Below, piece by piece: positions 46,501 to 63,627 of a stretch of DNA of 64,000 nucleotides (the first letter of the stretch is position 1; each line of letters opens with the position of its first letter). Position numbers and translations under genes: made by a program. The stretch is from Cranoglanis bouderius. Lineage: Eukaryota > Chordata > Actinopteri > Siluriformes > Cranoglanididae. Below the pieces are notes generated by a model. It was not told the origin of the DNA, ran no database searches, and was given only the letters and a program-made list of their open reading frames with translations. The DNA lies in NCBI GenBank assembly GCA_023630585.1, contig CM042565.1:16832013-16896012 (forward strand), written 5' to 3'.

Positions 46501-46811
46501 AATCCGTGATGTGAAAGTCTAAAGTCAGCACACGCTCAGCTGATCATCTCTCTTCTTGGTCACAGGACTCGATTCTGGACGAGATGGTCGGGAGAATAAC
46601 GGCGCCGCTCGGCTTCGTCAACAAACCCAAACTCATCCGTGAGGGTCGAGCGGCCAGCTGTGTCCTGCGTCCTCCGTCCGCTAAAGAGCTGCAGGCGCAG
46701 GGGACGCGACCCACAGCACAGACTCCATCCAACACCCACAAACCAAACCCGGAGAAACAGGAACCACCTGGCTCTCCATCAGAGTGGGACAGAGACTCGC
46801 AGCAGCAGTGA
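43523..46811 (+). CDS. mtif3: Mitochondrial translation initiation factor 3 (MTIF3), three coding exons
   Basis: Coding exons are 43,523-44,006, 45,034-45,185 and 46,566-46,811 (882 nt, 293 residues). Acceptors are CTTCCACAG, CCTCCTGCAG and GGTCACAG. Donors are GTGAGT and GTAATC. All phases join. MTIF3 promotes dissociation of mitochondrial ribosomes and helps fMet-tRNA/mRNA positioning in the matrix. Residues 1 to about 50 are basic and leucine-rich without acidic residues, fitting a mitochondrial presequence. A lysine run (about 70-75) precedes the IF3 N-domain (about 79-150; GRKIHQRHLLLLDEEGENLG, EEQMKLREKQK). The C-domain (about 163-245) contains VKDLTLSSDIAPHDLDTKLK and VTSWLEKKHHVRLTLKP. 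The tail of about 50 residues is proline/glutamine-rich. Human MTIF3 is 278 residues. The start is the first ATG after the acceptor at 43,521. A Tc1-like remnant lies in the second coding intron. Confidence 0.94.
44164..44667. mobile_element. MITE with inverted ends in mtif3 intron
   Basis: The left end GTGCATTCAAGTCCTCCTGG then AAGTTCGTTTTTACGAGT is mirrored by the right end, whose reverse complement reads TACGTTCAAGTCATGTCGGA then AAGATCGTATTTATGAGT. It is about 500 bp with no transposase, consistent with a non-autonomous DNA transposon. It splits a region of imperfect ACTGACAGGCACAGAG-type repeats (44,100-44,115 and 44,818-44,985). Confidence 0.65.
45392..46241 (-). mobile_element. Short Tc1-like element (family E) in mtif3 intron
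   Basis: Inverted arms of about 200 bp run from TACTAACCCCATTTCGAGT on the left to GGAAATGTGGTTAGTA on the right. They share AATCCCAACT, CAAGAGACTTGACAAATC and GGTCAGTGAAAACA motifs. The whole element is about 850 bp, so roughly half of a Tc1 is missing. It is the same family as the copy at 11,790-12,765. Confidence 0.85.
45582..46039 (-). pseudogene. Truncated Tc1-like transposase (element F)
   Basis: The minus strand starts directly in KPASVMVWGCISAHGMGDSH, lacking the DNA-binding domain and the first catalytic Asp. A frameshift follows near GRCQASFCTCYNSMAS (read in the other frame as an ARPHSARATT block). The end is RRIRQWRPRTVEQLKSCIKQ and KPLKNVIKRKGDVTQR. It is inactive. Confidence 0.8.
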
Positions 46812-46820
46812 TGTGATGAC

Positions 46821-46826
46821 AATAAA
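46821..46826 (+). terminator. mtif3: mtif3 polyadenylation signal
   Basis: AATAAA lies 10 bases after the mtif3 stop codon, implying a very short 3' untranslated region unless a more distal signal is used. Confidence 0.55.
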
Positions 46827-46992
46827 ACAGATTTGCGCACATACTCGGGTGGCATCGATGAATATGACAAAAACAGTCCATTTATACAAACGTTATTGAG
46901 ATCAGGATGGAAGCTGAAGGGATACAAATACAAACTATTTTTACTTTACTGGCATCTGATTGGACGATATACACTGAGATCTGACTGGTCAG

Positions 46993-48328
46993 TGAACAGA
47001 TCAAACAAAAGCAATTGAAATAGTTCAACACAACGAATACCTCAAGTGGTTTCCCCAAATTCAACTGAAAATGCAACTTATAATGACTTCTCCAGTCTCA
47101 AAATTATTCAACCCCTTCACGGCAAGCATCTTTAGTACTTAGTAGAGCACCCTTTTGATGTTATGACCTGCTGCAAACGAGATGCATAGCCGGACACCAG
47201 CTTCTGGCAGCGTTCCTGAGGAATCTTAGCCCATTCCTCATGAGCAATGGCCTCCAGTTCAGTAATATTCTTGGGTTTGTGTGCTGCAACCGCCTTCTTC
47301 AAATCCCACCAGAGATTTTCTATGGGGTTCAAAAGTCAGGTGACTGTGATGGCCCTGTAGAATCTTCCAGGACTTCTTCTGCAACCAAGCCTTGGTGGAA
47401 TTTGAGGTATGCTTGGGATCATTGTCCTGTTGGAAGGTCCAATGACGCCCAAGCTTCAGCTTTCTCACAGACGGCATGAGGTTTTCTCCTAGGATTTCAT
47501 GATACTTCAATGAATCCATCTTTCCTTCCACACGCTGCAGGTTTCCAGTGCCAGAGGATACAAAGCAGCCCCAGAGCATCACCGAGCCACCACCATGCTT
47601 GACTGTGGACAGAGTGTTCTTTTTTCATTCTTCTTTCTCCAGACATACCTGATCTATCGTGCCGAAAAGTTCAATTTTTGTTTCATCGCTCCACAGAACA
47701 GAATCCCAAAACTTCTGGGGCTTATTTATTTGATTTTCAGCCGACTTTTCTCGTGCTTTTGGGTCAGTAGTGGTGTACATCTTGGAGTTCTGGAATGGAA
47801 ACCTTCTGCATTTATTTCGCGCCATACTGTGCTCACTGAAACCTCAGTGCCTGTTGCCACCAAGTCTTGCTGCAGGTCTTCTGCAGTCACACAATGGTTT
47901 TTCACAACCTGCCTTCTCAGAAATCTGCAGCCATTGGTGGCTTCCTTTTTCTGCCCCGTCCAGGTATTTCATGTATTTTCTGCCCCTAGCCAGTTCAGGT
48001 ATTTCATGTGTTCCAGCTCAAGCTCACCTGGTGCAACTAATGAAGCCCTTGATTAGTTGCATCAAGTGTGCTTGAGACAACACCTGTTTCGCATATTTGT
48101 GCTGTTGTGAGGGATTCTATTCAGGGGGTTGAATAATTTTGAGACTGGAGAAGTCATTATAAGTTGCATTTTCAATGAATTCGGGGAAACCACTTGAAGC
48201 TTTCGTTGTGTTGAACTATTTCAATTGCTTTTGTTTGATTTGTTCATCGCAAACAGCTGAAAGTCTGTAAACTTTGACAATAAACCTGATTTGCAATGAG
48301 GGTTGAATAATTTTTGATTGCAACTGTA
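46993..48328 (-). mobile_element. Tc1-like DNA transposon (family K) between mtif3 and gtf3a
   Basis: The left arm carries AAAAGCAATTGAAATAGTTC, CAAGTGGTTTCCCCAAATTC and TTATAATGACTTCTCCAGTC. The reverse complement of 48,125-48,245 carries the same in order. The right arm extends about 85 bp further (to TTGATTGCAACTGTA), so the left terminus is truncated. It fills most of the gap between the convergent genes. Confidence 0.85.
47132..47990 (-). pseudogene. Tc1-like transposase pseudogene (element K)
   Basis: Minus-strand pieces: REINAEGF-like DNA-binding end near 47,825, FWDSVLWSDETKIELFG (first Asp, about 47,665-47,715), LWGCFVSSGTGNLQRVEG, WTFQQDNDPKHTSNSTK (second Asp, about 47,420), and MNPIENLWWDLKKAVAAHKP (Glu) to the stop at 47,132. 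Frameshifts occur near 47,340 and 47,600. The triad residues survive but the frame does not. Confidence 0.85.
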
Positions 48329-48338
48329 TCTCAAGATG

Positions 48339-48344
48339 TTTATT
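48339..48344 (-). terminator. gtf3a: Candidate gtf3a polyadenylation signal
   Basis: Minus-strand AATAAA lies 254 bases beyond the gtf3a stop and only about 10 bases outside the end of transposon K. Other signals may exist. Confidence 0.4.
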
Positions 48345-48597
48345 GAATTCTGATTAGACAGAGACTATATTTACAGATTCTGAGAGGCTGATTTCTGCTA
48401 TATTATCATATTTATTGGTTTCTGATTGAGTCCAACTATCTGTTGGACTCCACCAACACAATTGGCTCTAATATGAGAACAACAGAACTTTCAGACGTCG
48501 CTGGCTCCGATTGGACGGTTCCAGCACCATCAGACATGGCCAGGTTTGTTACATCATCCTTGACAGGTTCTGATGAGATCACTGCCTGATTGCTGTC

Positions 48598-54541
<5,944 letters not shown>

Positions 54542-54640
54542 GATTAACAAGAAAATTGTGTCCGCGTAGAAGACAGACCGGGGATACTATGGCGCCATGT
54601 TGTGTTACGTCTTTACGTCACTTGGAAAGTACCATTTGAG
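54542..54640 (-). promoter_or_regulatory. gtf3a: Probable gtf3a promoter
   Basis: Immediately upstream of the coding start. It contains GGCGCC-rich sequence and TTACGTCTTTACGTCACTTG (about 54,605-54,624), with two ACGTC cores of CRE/ATF type. No TATA box is evident. Confidence 0.4.
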
Positions 54641-57470
54641 GAAATGGGTGGGGGTGTCCAAAAAATATGCCCAGATCTTTTCTCAACGTGTAAACGCTAA
54701 AAAAAAATTATGCTATTTAATCATTTTCACATTTTGGTTAACATTTCACGGTTTCTTGTGCATTATTATAACATCTTACACAACAATGTTAAAACAAATA
54801 TGTATCTTTTTAAAACTTTTTTTTTTAAATCAGTTGCTAAATAAATCCAGCCACCCAGTGCACTTTTCCCCACATATCTACAATACATAACCTTTTTAGG
54901 TTGTATGTTTTTGTATATTTTTTTTTTGCTTCACAGATGGTCTTAATGGTTCGAAGTTCACTAAATAACATTCACCTCATATATACATCCACACAGACGC
55001 TTACGCCAGTCTAGCCACTGAGTAAAGACATGCACACACACATCCTCTAGAATGTGTCTGAAAGTGAGAGACACACAAATAAATAAATGGATAAATGTGC
55101 CTGGTTTCATTCACTGTAGACAGACACCTGCTTTCACACTGGACCCTCCCTTATAAACATCCCTCTGTGTTCCCCAGACACCATCTTCTCCCACTGTGCC
55201 ATCTTCTCATCCTGAATAAACACACACACACACACACAAACACTGGGGTGCCACTGTCTTAATCAGTGTCTCTAATCCTCTGTGCCAGTGTTGTGAGCTC
55301 ACGTGAGATGGAGTTTTACCCAATGTGGGACTCAGCAGGAGGTGGAGGAGTTCCCTCCATGTTCTACTGTAATGCTGTAGTAAAGACAACATGGAGCTCA
55401 TGTAGAGATGAAATCTGAGTAATAAACAATTACACACACACACACACACAAAAAGGTTAAACAGGTTATCTGGAGTGTCTCTGAGGGGGAAATAAAGACT
55501 AGAGATCAATGGGCAAGTTTCAGTTGTTTTGGAAAGAAAAAAAAAAAAGACATCTATCTTTCCCCCCCAAATCTAAGACGATCGTCTGAGACATCTTCAA
55601 TGTTTGAAGCTTGCAATTTCACTTTTGCACTGGAGCTACGAGGCTAACAAGTAACGCAAGCTTACGGATAACGGTTTAGCATCGCGCACTAGATCAAACG
55701 CTTGAGTCAAAAATACAAATGAGAAACATTTACACATCAAGAATTTCATAAAAAAGCAGAACTGATCTCATAACTTTTGCTTTAAGGGTTCAGTAGCGTC
55801 ATTTCCGGGATTTGAACACACAGTTTTGAAAATGTACGAGTCTCTTCGGTGATTCGAGTCATTTGAGTTCGCCTTGTCCAAATGTGTAGCCTAATCAGGC
55901 AAACGACGAACATTATATTTCCGTGTTTAGAAAACATTTTCCATCCACAACGAAACCTGAAAGTGATAGGAAATGGAGTGATGTTTATTTCCGCACGACA
56001 CTTTCCAGCATCACTTATGTGTACTATTTAAAACAACAACAACAACAACAACAAACAACAAAAAAGTCAAACAGTCAAGCATGGAAATAAACTAGCTACA
56101 GAAATCTCCATCGCAAAAAGTTCCACCATCTTGGATTTCTGCAGATGACATGAGAATCATACTTCAGAGTTTATTGAAAATAAATAAATAAATAAAATAA
56201 ATCTTTCACTTATCCAGAACAGTACTAGAACGGCTTTTTTTTCAGATTAATGTGTGTTTGAGAGTGCATTTTAGTGTGTATGGATTTTATTTATATTAGG
56301 TGTCAGTTTATAAAGCTCTTTATAACACGACTGGATGGATGAGACGCCGAAAATCGGTTTGATTTGTTAAAAAATTGCATTTTTTTTGCATTGTTGCATC
56401 GTCTCAATCCAACCAAGCACACTATCCTTTAAGGGACACTCTATCCTCTGCCCGTTGGTGCTCCCTTGCCATCCTTCGACGTGTCCCCGGACCACAGGAG
56501 CTGGGTTAATCCCATTAAAATGAGATGGGAAGTAGACAGCGGTGTGAAAACCGGGATCGCACTGGCACGACTAATCCGGTTAGGACGGGGATGACAAAGC
56601 GGCCACGCCGTCTCTCCTCGGAGAAGCTGAGAAAAGAAACACTCCCTTTCCCAGGAGCGTGTTCACCTGTATGATAACACAGATGCCAACACAAGTTGCC
56701 ATTTTGATGCCTATTAACGAGGAGACAATTGGCACTTGGCACGTACCATCCTGTTTTTGTTCAGTCTGCTTTTTTCACACCAGCATGACACCCCGACTCG
56801 CCCCTTTCCGCCCCCCTGCTTGGCACAGCTCCATAAACCCGAAGCGGTGCCACGTTATTGTGGTCGTGTAAAAAGAAACAGCAGATGAGTCAGTGGCATT
56901 CCATTAGATCCCGATCCCGATCTGAGGAAAATCACACGGGGAAGAACGAGCGCCACTCGGCGCACAAGGTTTGCGTTATCAGAAATGTTCAGAATCCCAA
57001 ACGCACCCGAGTTCGATCTCAAAGCCACAGAGTGTCTAGTCGCTTTTCTAGTTCATCACTGGAACTACAAACCTAATATACTTTAGCTAACAAGTAAAAT
57101 GGAGGTTTATGGCTACCAGTTTAGCATGAATGTCCATGTGTAACTCCTCCCACAGCGGCGTCCCCTCGGTCAGCTCGTTCGGCGTCTCAGGCAGAGTTGT
57201 TGATGCGTTTTCTGACTCTGTATGACACACCGATATCTATAAACGTGAAGGAAACGATGTGAAACAGTCACAGCTTCATCTCTTTCCTCTTCAGGAAATT
57301 CAGTGTCACTTTGTAAAGAAGGAAACATCAGAGAACAAAACTTGCCTTAACTGACCGACTACATGAAATAAATTCAATTAGCATAAAGATAACCTCTCTA
57401 AGACAATGAGACAATGTCGATATTGTAGATCAGGGTTCTGGCTCTTAACTCATGACAGAAATCCAGACTC
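54641..57470. other. Intergenic stretch, candidate non-coding element
   Basis: Contains CA runs (55,217-55,236 and 55,433-55,450), a poly-A run at 55,536-55,548 and CAA repeats at 56,032-56,055. The repeat-free block at about 56,395-56,880 has GGTTAATCCCATTAAAATG, GACTAATCCGGTTAGG and CTATTAACGAGGAGAC. It is complex, frame-less and could be conserved regulatory DNA. No gene is seen. Confidence 0.4.
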
Positions 57471-57477
57471 TTTTTAA

Positions 57478-57678
57478 AAAATTATTATTATTATTATTAT
57501 TTTTTTTTTTTTTAATTTCTGGAACTTTCCATGTTGAGTTTTTAAAGATCACTGATTGTATTACAAAAAGAGCAAAAATATAAAATGTGATCTCTGGAAA
57601 TGAGTGCCTTCCAGTTCTACACAAGAACCTTGGGATTGGTGCAGAGAGTTCAGACATTGCAGAGACGGAGAACAATCA

Positions 57679-57732
<54 letters not shown>

Positions 57733-57855
57733 GTTAGAATTTGTCTGTACACACCTGTGGGAATTCAGGAGAACTCAGATCTGGAAACGGTGGGAAAACC
57801 AGCCATCAGAAAAGATCTGTCAAGAGTTTACCCTCGATAATCTTGCCCTCCTCCT

Positions 57856-57924
<69 letters not shown>
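57478..57924. repeat. Microsatellite cluster: (TTA)n, (CA)n, (CA)n
   Basis: TTA run at 57,481-57,500 followed by a T run, CA run at 57,680-57,730 (51 bp) and CA run at 57,858-57,924 (67 bp), followed by CT. Confidence 0.95.
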
Positions 57925-57926
<2 letters not shown>

Positions 57927-58118
57927 AGACTCTCTCTCTCTCTCTCACCCCCTCCCTGCCGCTTTATGGTTTACTTTTGTATAGGCTGAGGATTAAGTCG
58001 AGTGGTAAAACAGTGATTTAATAATCTTAGCATGGCTGCGTGCACCACTTAAACCAGCAGCACAAACAGCTCCGAGCCTGTAGGAGATCACGATGGGAAA
58101 CTTTCCGAGCTCTCCGTC

Positions 58119-58319
58119 TGTGTGTGTGTGTGTGTGTGTACAATAAAAAAAAAAGAAAACAACCCTTAGGGGGTGGGGAAGGGGAAGGGGAGAGGGGCAA
58201 CACCAGCACTCGATGTGGCCTGAGTTTTTTAATTCCACTAAAAAATCAATTTACATTTCTTGGAAACAACAGGAGCCGAGTGTGAGAAAGAATGTGAAAG
58301 AAGCCAGACAGACGACCAG

Positions 58320-58360
<41 letters not shown>
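58119..58360. repeat. Two (TG)n microsatellites
   Basis: TG runs at 58,119-58,139 and 58,325-58,359, with a G-rich GGGGAAGGGGAAGGGGAG patch at 58,175-58,192 between them. Confidence 0.93.
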
Positions 58361-58365
<5 letters not shown>

Positions 58366-58654
58366 CCAGTAAATAAACAGCGTACAGAAACATCCGCTCA
58401 CCAGATTGTGTTTTTGAGTTTGTCATTCACTCATCTCCAGCTATGAAAGAGTATTTATAAGACTGTGAGTCCTACAACATGTACAGCTGCTTTTAGCAGA
58501 ATAATGATTGTGTGATGAAGCGGAGTTAATGTTACCACCCTAAAGGTGTTTATTTTCCAGTAACAGCACATCACCAAGTGTGTTAGCCTGCAGTGTCTTA
58601 TTCTACAGCGATTTGGCAAATATTACAACTTGTTGTTTTGTTTGTTTTTTTTTA

Positions 58655-58925
58655 ACTTAGAACAACATTTATCCGTTTATAGTTAGTACATTTAATATTT
58701 TGTGAAAGGAGTTAGTTCCTGTTCTCGCTTTCGTTATAGCAGCTATAAACAGTCCTTCCCTCACCAGACTCGCAAAAGAAAAACCGCAAAGAAACGTAAA
58801 CCCCTCTGTCCTGAAGATGTCGGAAAACGTAACCTCTAAAGCACTGACACTGGAGACTCCTTCCATTAATCGGTTGGAATCGATATTAGTTTTAAACAAG
58901 TGCCCCTGTGGTGTGGAGCTAACAC
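58655..58925 (-). repeat. Dispersed repeat family X, copy 4 (partial)
   Basis: Plus-strand CTGTCCTGAAGATGTCGGAA and CACTGACACTGGAGACTCCT match copy 1 at 14,850-14,915 in the same orientation. Confidence 0.65.
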
Positions 58926-60670
58926 GGCGCCGTTAACTTCTTCCATTCATGAAAGAGCCCGAGTGTGTCTCCGAGTCCTTATTAGATTTTAATCCTCGGC
59001 TTTTGTGTCTCCGTCTCGAGCTGAGAGAAATCAGCAGCACTCCGTCTCCTGCCTTCATCTTCTCCAGATATACGTCGAGTAAATGAATCAGATTAGTGGA
59101 TTAGATTAGTGTGTTGGTGTTGGTTAAAACGTTCGTCACCGAACAGCACTCGAAGCGCGAGCACACTTGACTCCAGATTCTTAAAATGAAAAGAGAGAAA
59201 ACAAAAGCTTCTTCATCGTGGAACTGATCGACTAGAACATGGTGAGAACGTTCTGGGATGGTGCAGAACGTTCTGGGATTTCCGCAAAAAAAACCGTCAG
59301 TGGGGTCCGGAGACCTCCAGTGGTCTGTGATGCATAGCAAGAAAATCCTAAACTTTTTAAAAAATAATAAAATAAATGTGTGTTACAGCATTAGACATCA
59401 GGATCAGCCACTAATGAAGCTACAATTAAATGATTATGTTTAAAATCTAAAGCTGTACAAAAACAAATGTAAAAACAAAATAATAATAATAATAATAATG
59501 TCAAATGTTGACAATAATGTCAGTCAAACAAATAAACAAACAAACAAACAAATAAGCAAATACGTGAATATTTGGACCTAAGATTTGAATAGTAGAATTA
59601 CACATGATTATTAAGAAAGTCGTAAGATATAAAACATTTCAAAACAATTAAATAAATAAATATTTGGGCCTGAGAATTTCTTTCCTATTGTTATAAAAAG
59701 CAGCTCAGATCCGTCATGAAGCTTCTAATAGCGTGCAAAGTTTCATCGAGGCTTGTTTCCTGAACCTAAAATACAAAATAGCTTTGTTTGAACATTTCTT
59801 TATTGTCGCTACAGAATTCTGACAGTCTGGATGACCATATTAAAGTCTAAAAGGTGGAACATTATAAGCAAAATATATATTATATATATACATATATATA
59901 TTTTAAAGAAAGAAATATTTGACGGTATGTTGACTTCAGAGATCTGAATCCTACTGTGGAGGTGAAGGAGAAGATCCTGGGTGCTTATATGAAAAAATAG
60001 TAAAAAAATAGTTGTTCTGATGAAGCTAAAGTTTATAAAGCAGCCACGGGTTTGTTTAGAGTTAAATTATAAAATCGCTTTGCAGTAGGAACTGTACTGA
60101 TAGTGTGTAAATGAAATGAACCTGAAATAACCATAATCAAAAGAAAGAGTTTAATAATGTATTTATTTATTTTAAATATTCAGTTCATGAGAAAGCTTTT
60201 AAAGGCACAAAATTACCGAATTTAGTGAAATTTGTTGAGACACTAAACTACAATAAAGATAAAAAAAAAAAAAAAACGGACTTGGTTTATTGAATGAATA
60301 AACCAAATAATAAATTCTCACTGATTTGTCTTCGTGTATTTAAAACACACCCCTTTTCCATTCTTCCTAACGTTTATCCACCTTTTCTCTGCGTGTGTCC
60401 TCCTGGAAACTCGTTCAGCCGAGTGACCTAACGGCCTTCATTTCCTCGAGTGCTGATAATTGGAGAGTGTTTAAGCTCAGAGTCAACCATCTTAAACCCA
60501 AAGGGTCTTCAGAACGAGTCGGTGTTAATGGCTCGGCTGTTAAAGTCTTTATGCTGCAGGTGTTTAGACTGGATGCGGGCGGAGGAAGATTAAACGTCAT
60601 TAAAGTGTTAAATAAATCAGTTTTAATCTCAAAATTACAGTAATGTTGTGTGCCAGGTTTGGTCGTGATG

Positions 60671-60729
<59 letters not shown>

Positions 60730-61355
60730 CTGAGATTACACATACAATAAAGACTGTTTACACTGTAAATAATTTCAAATCCCAAGAAAATAATTAAGAT
60801 TAAATAAAATAATATCATAATCCTGTGTGACAGATGATTAGAAATGTTGATATGAAAAGGATTTGGAGAGTTGTTGTTTTTTTAAAGAATTTCATGTCAG
60901 ACAGTGCCACTTAGTGGCTAGTTTTTAATATTTTATATCACTGAAATGAAGCATATTATTGTACTAAAGATGCTACATCAATTAAAATATGTCAATAAAA
61001 ACTCTATATTTGGCGAAAATCTAAATCCGGGGTCTTATTTACGCAGCAGGACGAGAAGAAAGACAGAACATAATATTAAAATAATAAATTGATAATAAAT
61101 AACTAAATAAGAATAAATAATCTAACGGACTGTGTGAGTGTCGTCCATCTGAAACATAGCTGCTCAGCGCTGGTCCTTGTCCACTGATGGATAGGGGTAC
61201 AGGGGTGCCAATACTTTGTGCAGCGCAGCAGACAGTAGCTGTCCACTTAAAAAGTGACGTAGTTTCTAATGATTGCACTGTGAGGTTTACAGCAGGGCGC
61301 CCCCTTCTGGGGAACCTGGGTAAGACTTGATGCTTTACTGTGTTGCTTGGTTACT
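58926..61355. other. Intergenic stretch, no gene seen
   Basis: AT-rich. Contains ATA runs at 59,480-59,498, a CAAA run at 59,528-59,552, a poly-A run at 60,262-60,276 and a CT/CA microsatellite at 60,671-60,725. A complex block at 60,400-60,600 is repeat-free, but I cannot support a gene. Confidence 0.5.

Positions 61356-61359
<4 letters not shown>

Positions 61360-61404
<45 letters not shown>
61360..61404. repeat. (TG)n microsatellite in wasf3 3' UTR
   Basis: On the coding strand a (CA)n run begins about 5 bases after the wasf3 stop codon. Confidence 0.95.
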
Positions 61405-61406
<2 letters not shown>

Positions 61407-61408
61407 TC

Positions 61409-61569
61409 TCAGTCAGACCACTCGTTGACGTCCAGGTCAGACTCGTCCTCGGAGTCGCTGTACTCGACGGCGATGCGTCTGGACAGGATGGAGGCCACAT
61501 CGTTTTCTGAATGTTCCCTCATCGCTCGCTGCTCCTGCTGGTCCTGAACCTTCTTTAGCTGGATACCTG

Positions 61570-61608
<39 letters not shown>

Positions 61609-62742
61609 CATAACAAACAAAAAATAAATAAAACTGCAAAACACAAACACTCCTGTATTCACAGTGTGTGGGTCTTCACCTGCACAGGTGTGTTACAGCA
61701 GTGAAATCACTAAAAGTGTGTGTTTTTTTAAATATATATATAAAATATTTGAAGTACAAGGGGAATTATTTTTAAAAAAGCTAGAAAAATTCAAGAACAC
61801 ACACCCATGCGTATAGCCGACAGCAAGTCACTGCGCCCGTCTGTGACTGGTTGAGACTCCTGGCTCCGCCCCTCCCCTGTTCTCATCAGGTGAGACGGAG
61901 CAGGAAGTATAGGTGGAGGTGGAGGTCCTGGAGGGGGCGGGGTAAGAAGTGGCCCGGGAAGCGGGACAGGTGGGAGGAGATAGGATAAAGCAGAGCTGGA
62001 TGGTCCAGGATGGGAAGAGGGCGGGGCTGGAGGTGTTAAAGGCGTGGCAAAAGCAGTCTGTGATGAGGGGATGATGGGAGCTGGATGAGGAGGAGGAAGA
62101 GGACCGGAAGTGGCATAATATTCCAAACTGAGAGACAGGAAGAGAAAGAGAGAAAGACACCAACAGAGAGAGAGAGAATCAACTAGTTATTAAAAAAAAA
62201 AAGATAATAAAAAGAGAAAAGTTATTTACATGTATAATTTTTCCGATGTTTCTCATTACCCATAGTCTACAGGTGGAAGTGTGATGTCACCATTAACTCC
62301 GCCCCCTGTGGGCATGTGCAAAGGGGAAGATGGATATAACCCATATCCAGAGGAAACACTGTCAGCCACGCCCACTGGTCCACCAATGCTTTGGTACTCA
62401 TGCTCCGCCCCTTCACTGGAATTGGACAAGGCATGGTTGGGCAGAAAGTGGGCGTGGTCTGGAATGTCCGGACAGTGAGGTCTGCTGTAGAGAAAACAGA
62501 TTTTATTAAAATTTTTTTTTTTTTAATTTTTAAAAAACTTTTTTGTTTGTTAGGCTTTCATTTTTGCACATGATGATTACAATGATCAGAACTGTCTGTG
62601 TTACACCCCTAACAAAGTCTGAATTAGTCATATTAACTCTATATGCTATATATAACTATAATATTTATCTACATTCTTGTTTTTATTTATGGTTCTTTGT
62701 GCTACGCTCCTCTCAAGTGCATCATGATGTCTATATTAGTGG

Positions 62743-62777
<35 letters not shown>

Positions 62778-62966
62778 TACACCACCTGGCCTCAGGAGAC
62801 AGTGAGCTATCAGACAGCGCCCCCTGCTGGACACTGTGAGGATTTCGTTGATCTGGACGCAGCTCTTTATCAAAGGCCATCATGTTCCACTCCTGACGAC
62901 GATTTCGAGCTTTACGCACTTTCCGGACCTCCCGCTGTAACGTTCCTTCCTCAACACACCTCTGCT

Positions 62967-63034
<68 letters not shown>

Positions 63035-63212
63035 CAACTCAGTGAGAGAAGAGAAGAAAAGGGAAGAGAAGAGAAGAGAAGAGAAGTGTCTCACTCTCTG
63101 TCTCCTCCTCTCTTTCCTCTTGTCCTCGGTGTCCTGAAGCATTTTTTCCTTCCAGAGGTCAAAGAAATAAGACGGATCTGTGTAGAACTTCATTCCATCC
63201 ACACGATCCTCT
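61409..63212 (-). CDS. wasf3: WASF3 (WAVE3), 3' five coding exons; gene continues beyond right edge
   Basis: Minus-strand exons: 63,212-63,095, 62,967-62,786, 62,484-62,260, 62,127-61,805 and 61,566-61,409 (1,006 nt, about 334 residues, stop TGA at 61,409-61,411). All phases agree. WAVE proteins act in the WAVE regulatory complex at the leading edge and activate Arp2/3 to nucleate branched actin downstream of Rac. Visible parts in order: end of the WHD region (KFYTDPSYFFDLWKEKMLQD, KRKERRRQR), the basic segment (REVRKVRKARNRRQEWNMM), a proline-rich region (LPPPHPAP, TPPPPGPPPPP), the WH2 motif (RSDLLSAIRMGIQLKKVQ, split by the last intron), and the central/acidic tail (VASILSRRIAVEYSDSEDES, ending EWSD). 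Similarity is closest to WASF3. Which teleost duplicate (a or b) is unknown. Earlier exons lie beyond 64,000. Confidence 0.93.
61571..61607. repeat. (CA)n microsatellite at last wasf3 3' splice site
   Basis: On the coding strand the sequence is (TG)n then TTCAG directly at the exon start (61,566). Confidence 0.95.
62745..62777. repeat. (TG)n microsatellite just inside a wasf3 donor
   Basis: On the coding strand the donor GTGGTGTAGA of exon 62,786-62,967 is followed at once by (CA)n. Confidence 0.95.
62969..63090. repeat. Intron made of three simple repeats (wasf3)
   Basis: On the coding strand, reading from the donor GTGAGA: a TTCTC pentanucleotide run (63,086-63,055), a CT run (63,033-63,016) and a CA run (63,015-62,971) ending in CAG. 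The intron is 127 bp and almost wholly low-complexity. Confidence 0.93.
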
Positions 63213-63249
63213 CTGTGGGGAAAAACAAAAATAATCCCTGAGATTACAT

Positions 63250-63280
63250 CATGATGATGATGATGATGATGATGATGATG
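63250..63280. repeat. (ATG)n microsatellite
   Basis: About ten ATG units in the wasf3 intron upstream of exon 63,212-63,095. Confidence 0.95.
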
Positions 63281-63627
63281 TGTGTTTTTAATTAAAGTAA
63301 TTATGCAATGATGTATTTCCTAACCAGATTCTCGTGTGTGAACATAAATCATTTTCATTCAATTCATTCGAATTTATGTCCTGCTCGGGTCAAAATGAGC
63401 CTTTTAAAATTTTTACTAAAAAGGTAATACAGTTTAACTTACAGAGGAACCTGAGATAAGTTCAATACATCATCATATAAATAAAAAATAAAAATGACAA
63501 GAGAAGAGAAATAAAAGGAAAATAAAATAGTAAACTGTAACAAAACATAACAGATGAAAAGCGAAATAGCCTACTAAAAAAAACTTTGTAAAGTATGACT
63601 CAGCCCCTAAAACAAAGGGATTGGTAT

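Noticed and set aside
54641..61355. Search for usp12, rpl21, rasl11a or gpr12 exons between gtf3a and wasf3, as in the human order
   Set aside because: I found no reading frame resembling these proteins. They appear absent from this interval in this fish, though short exons could be missed by eye.
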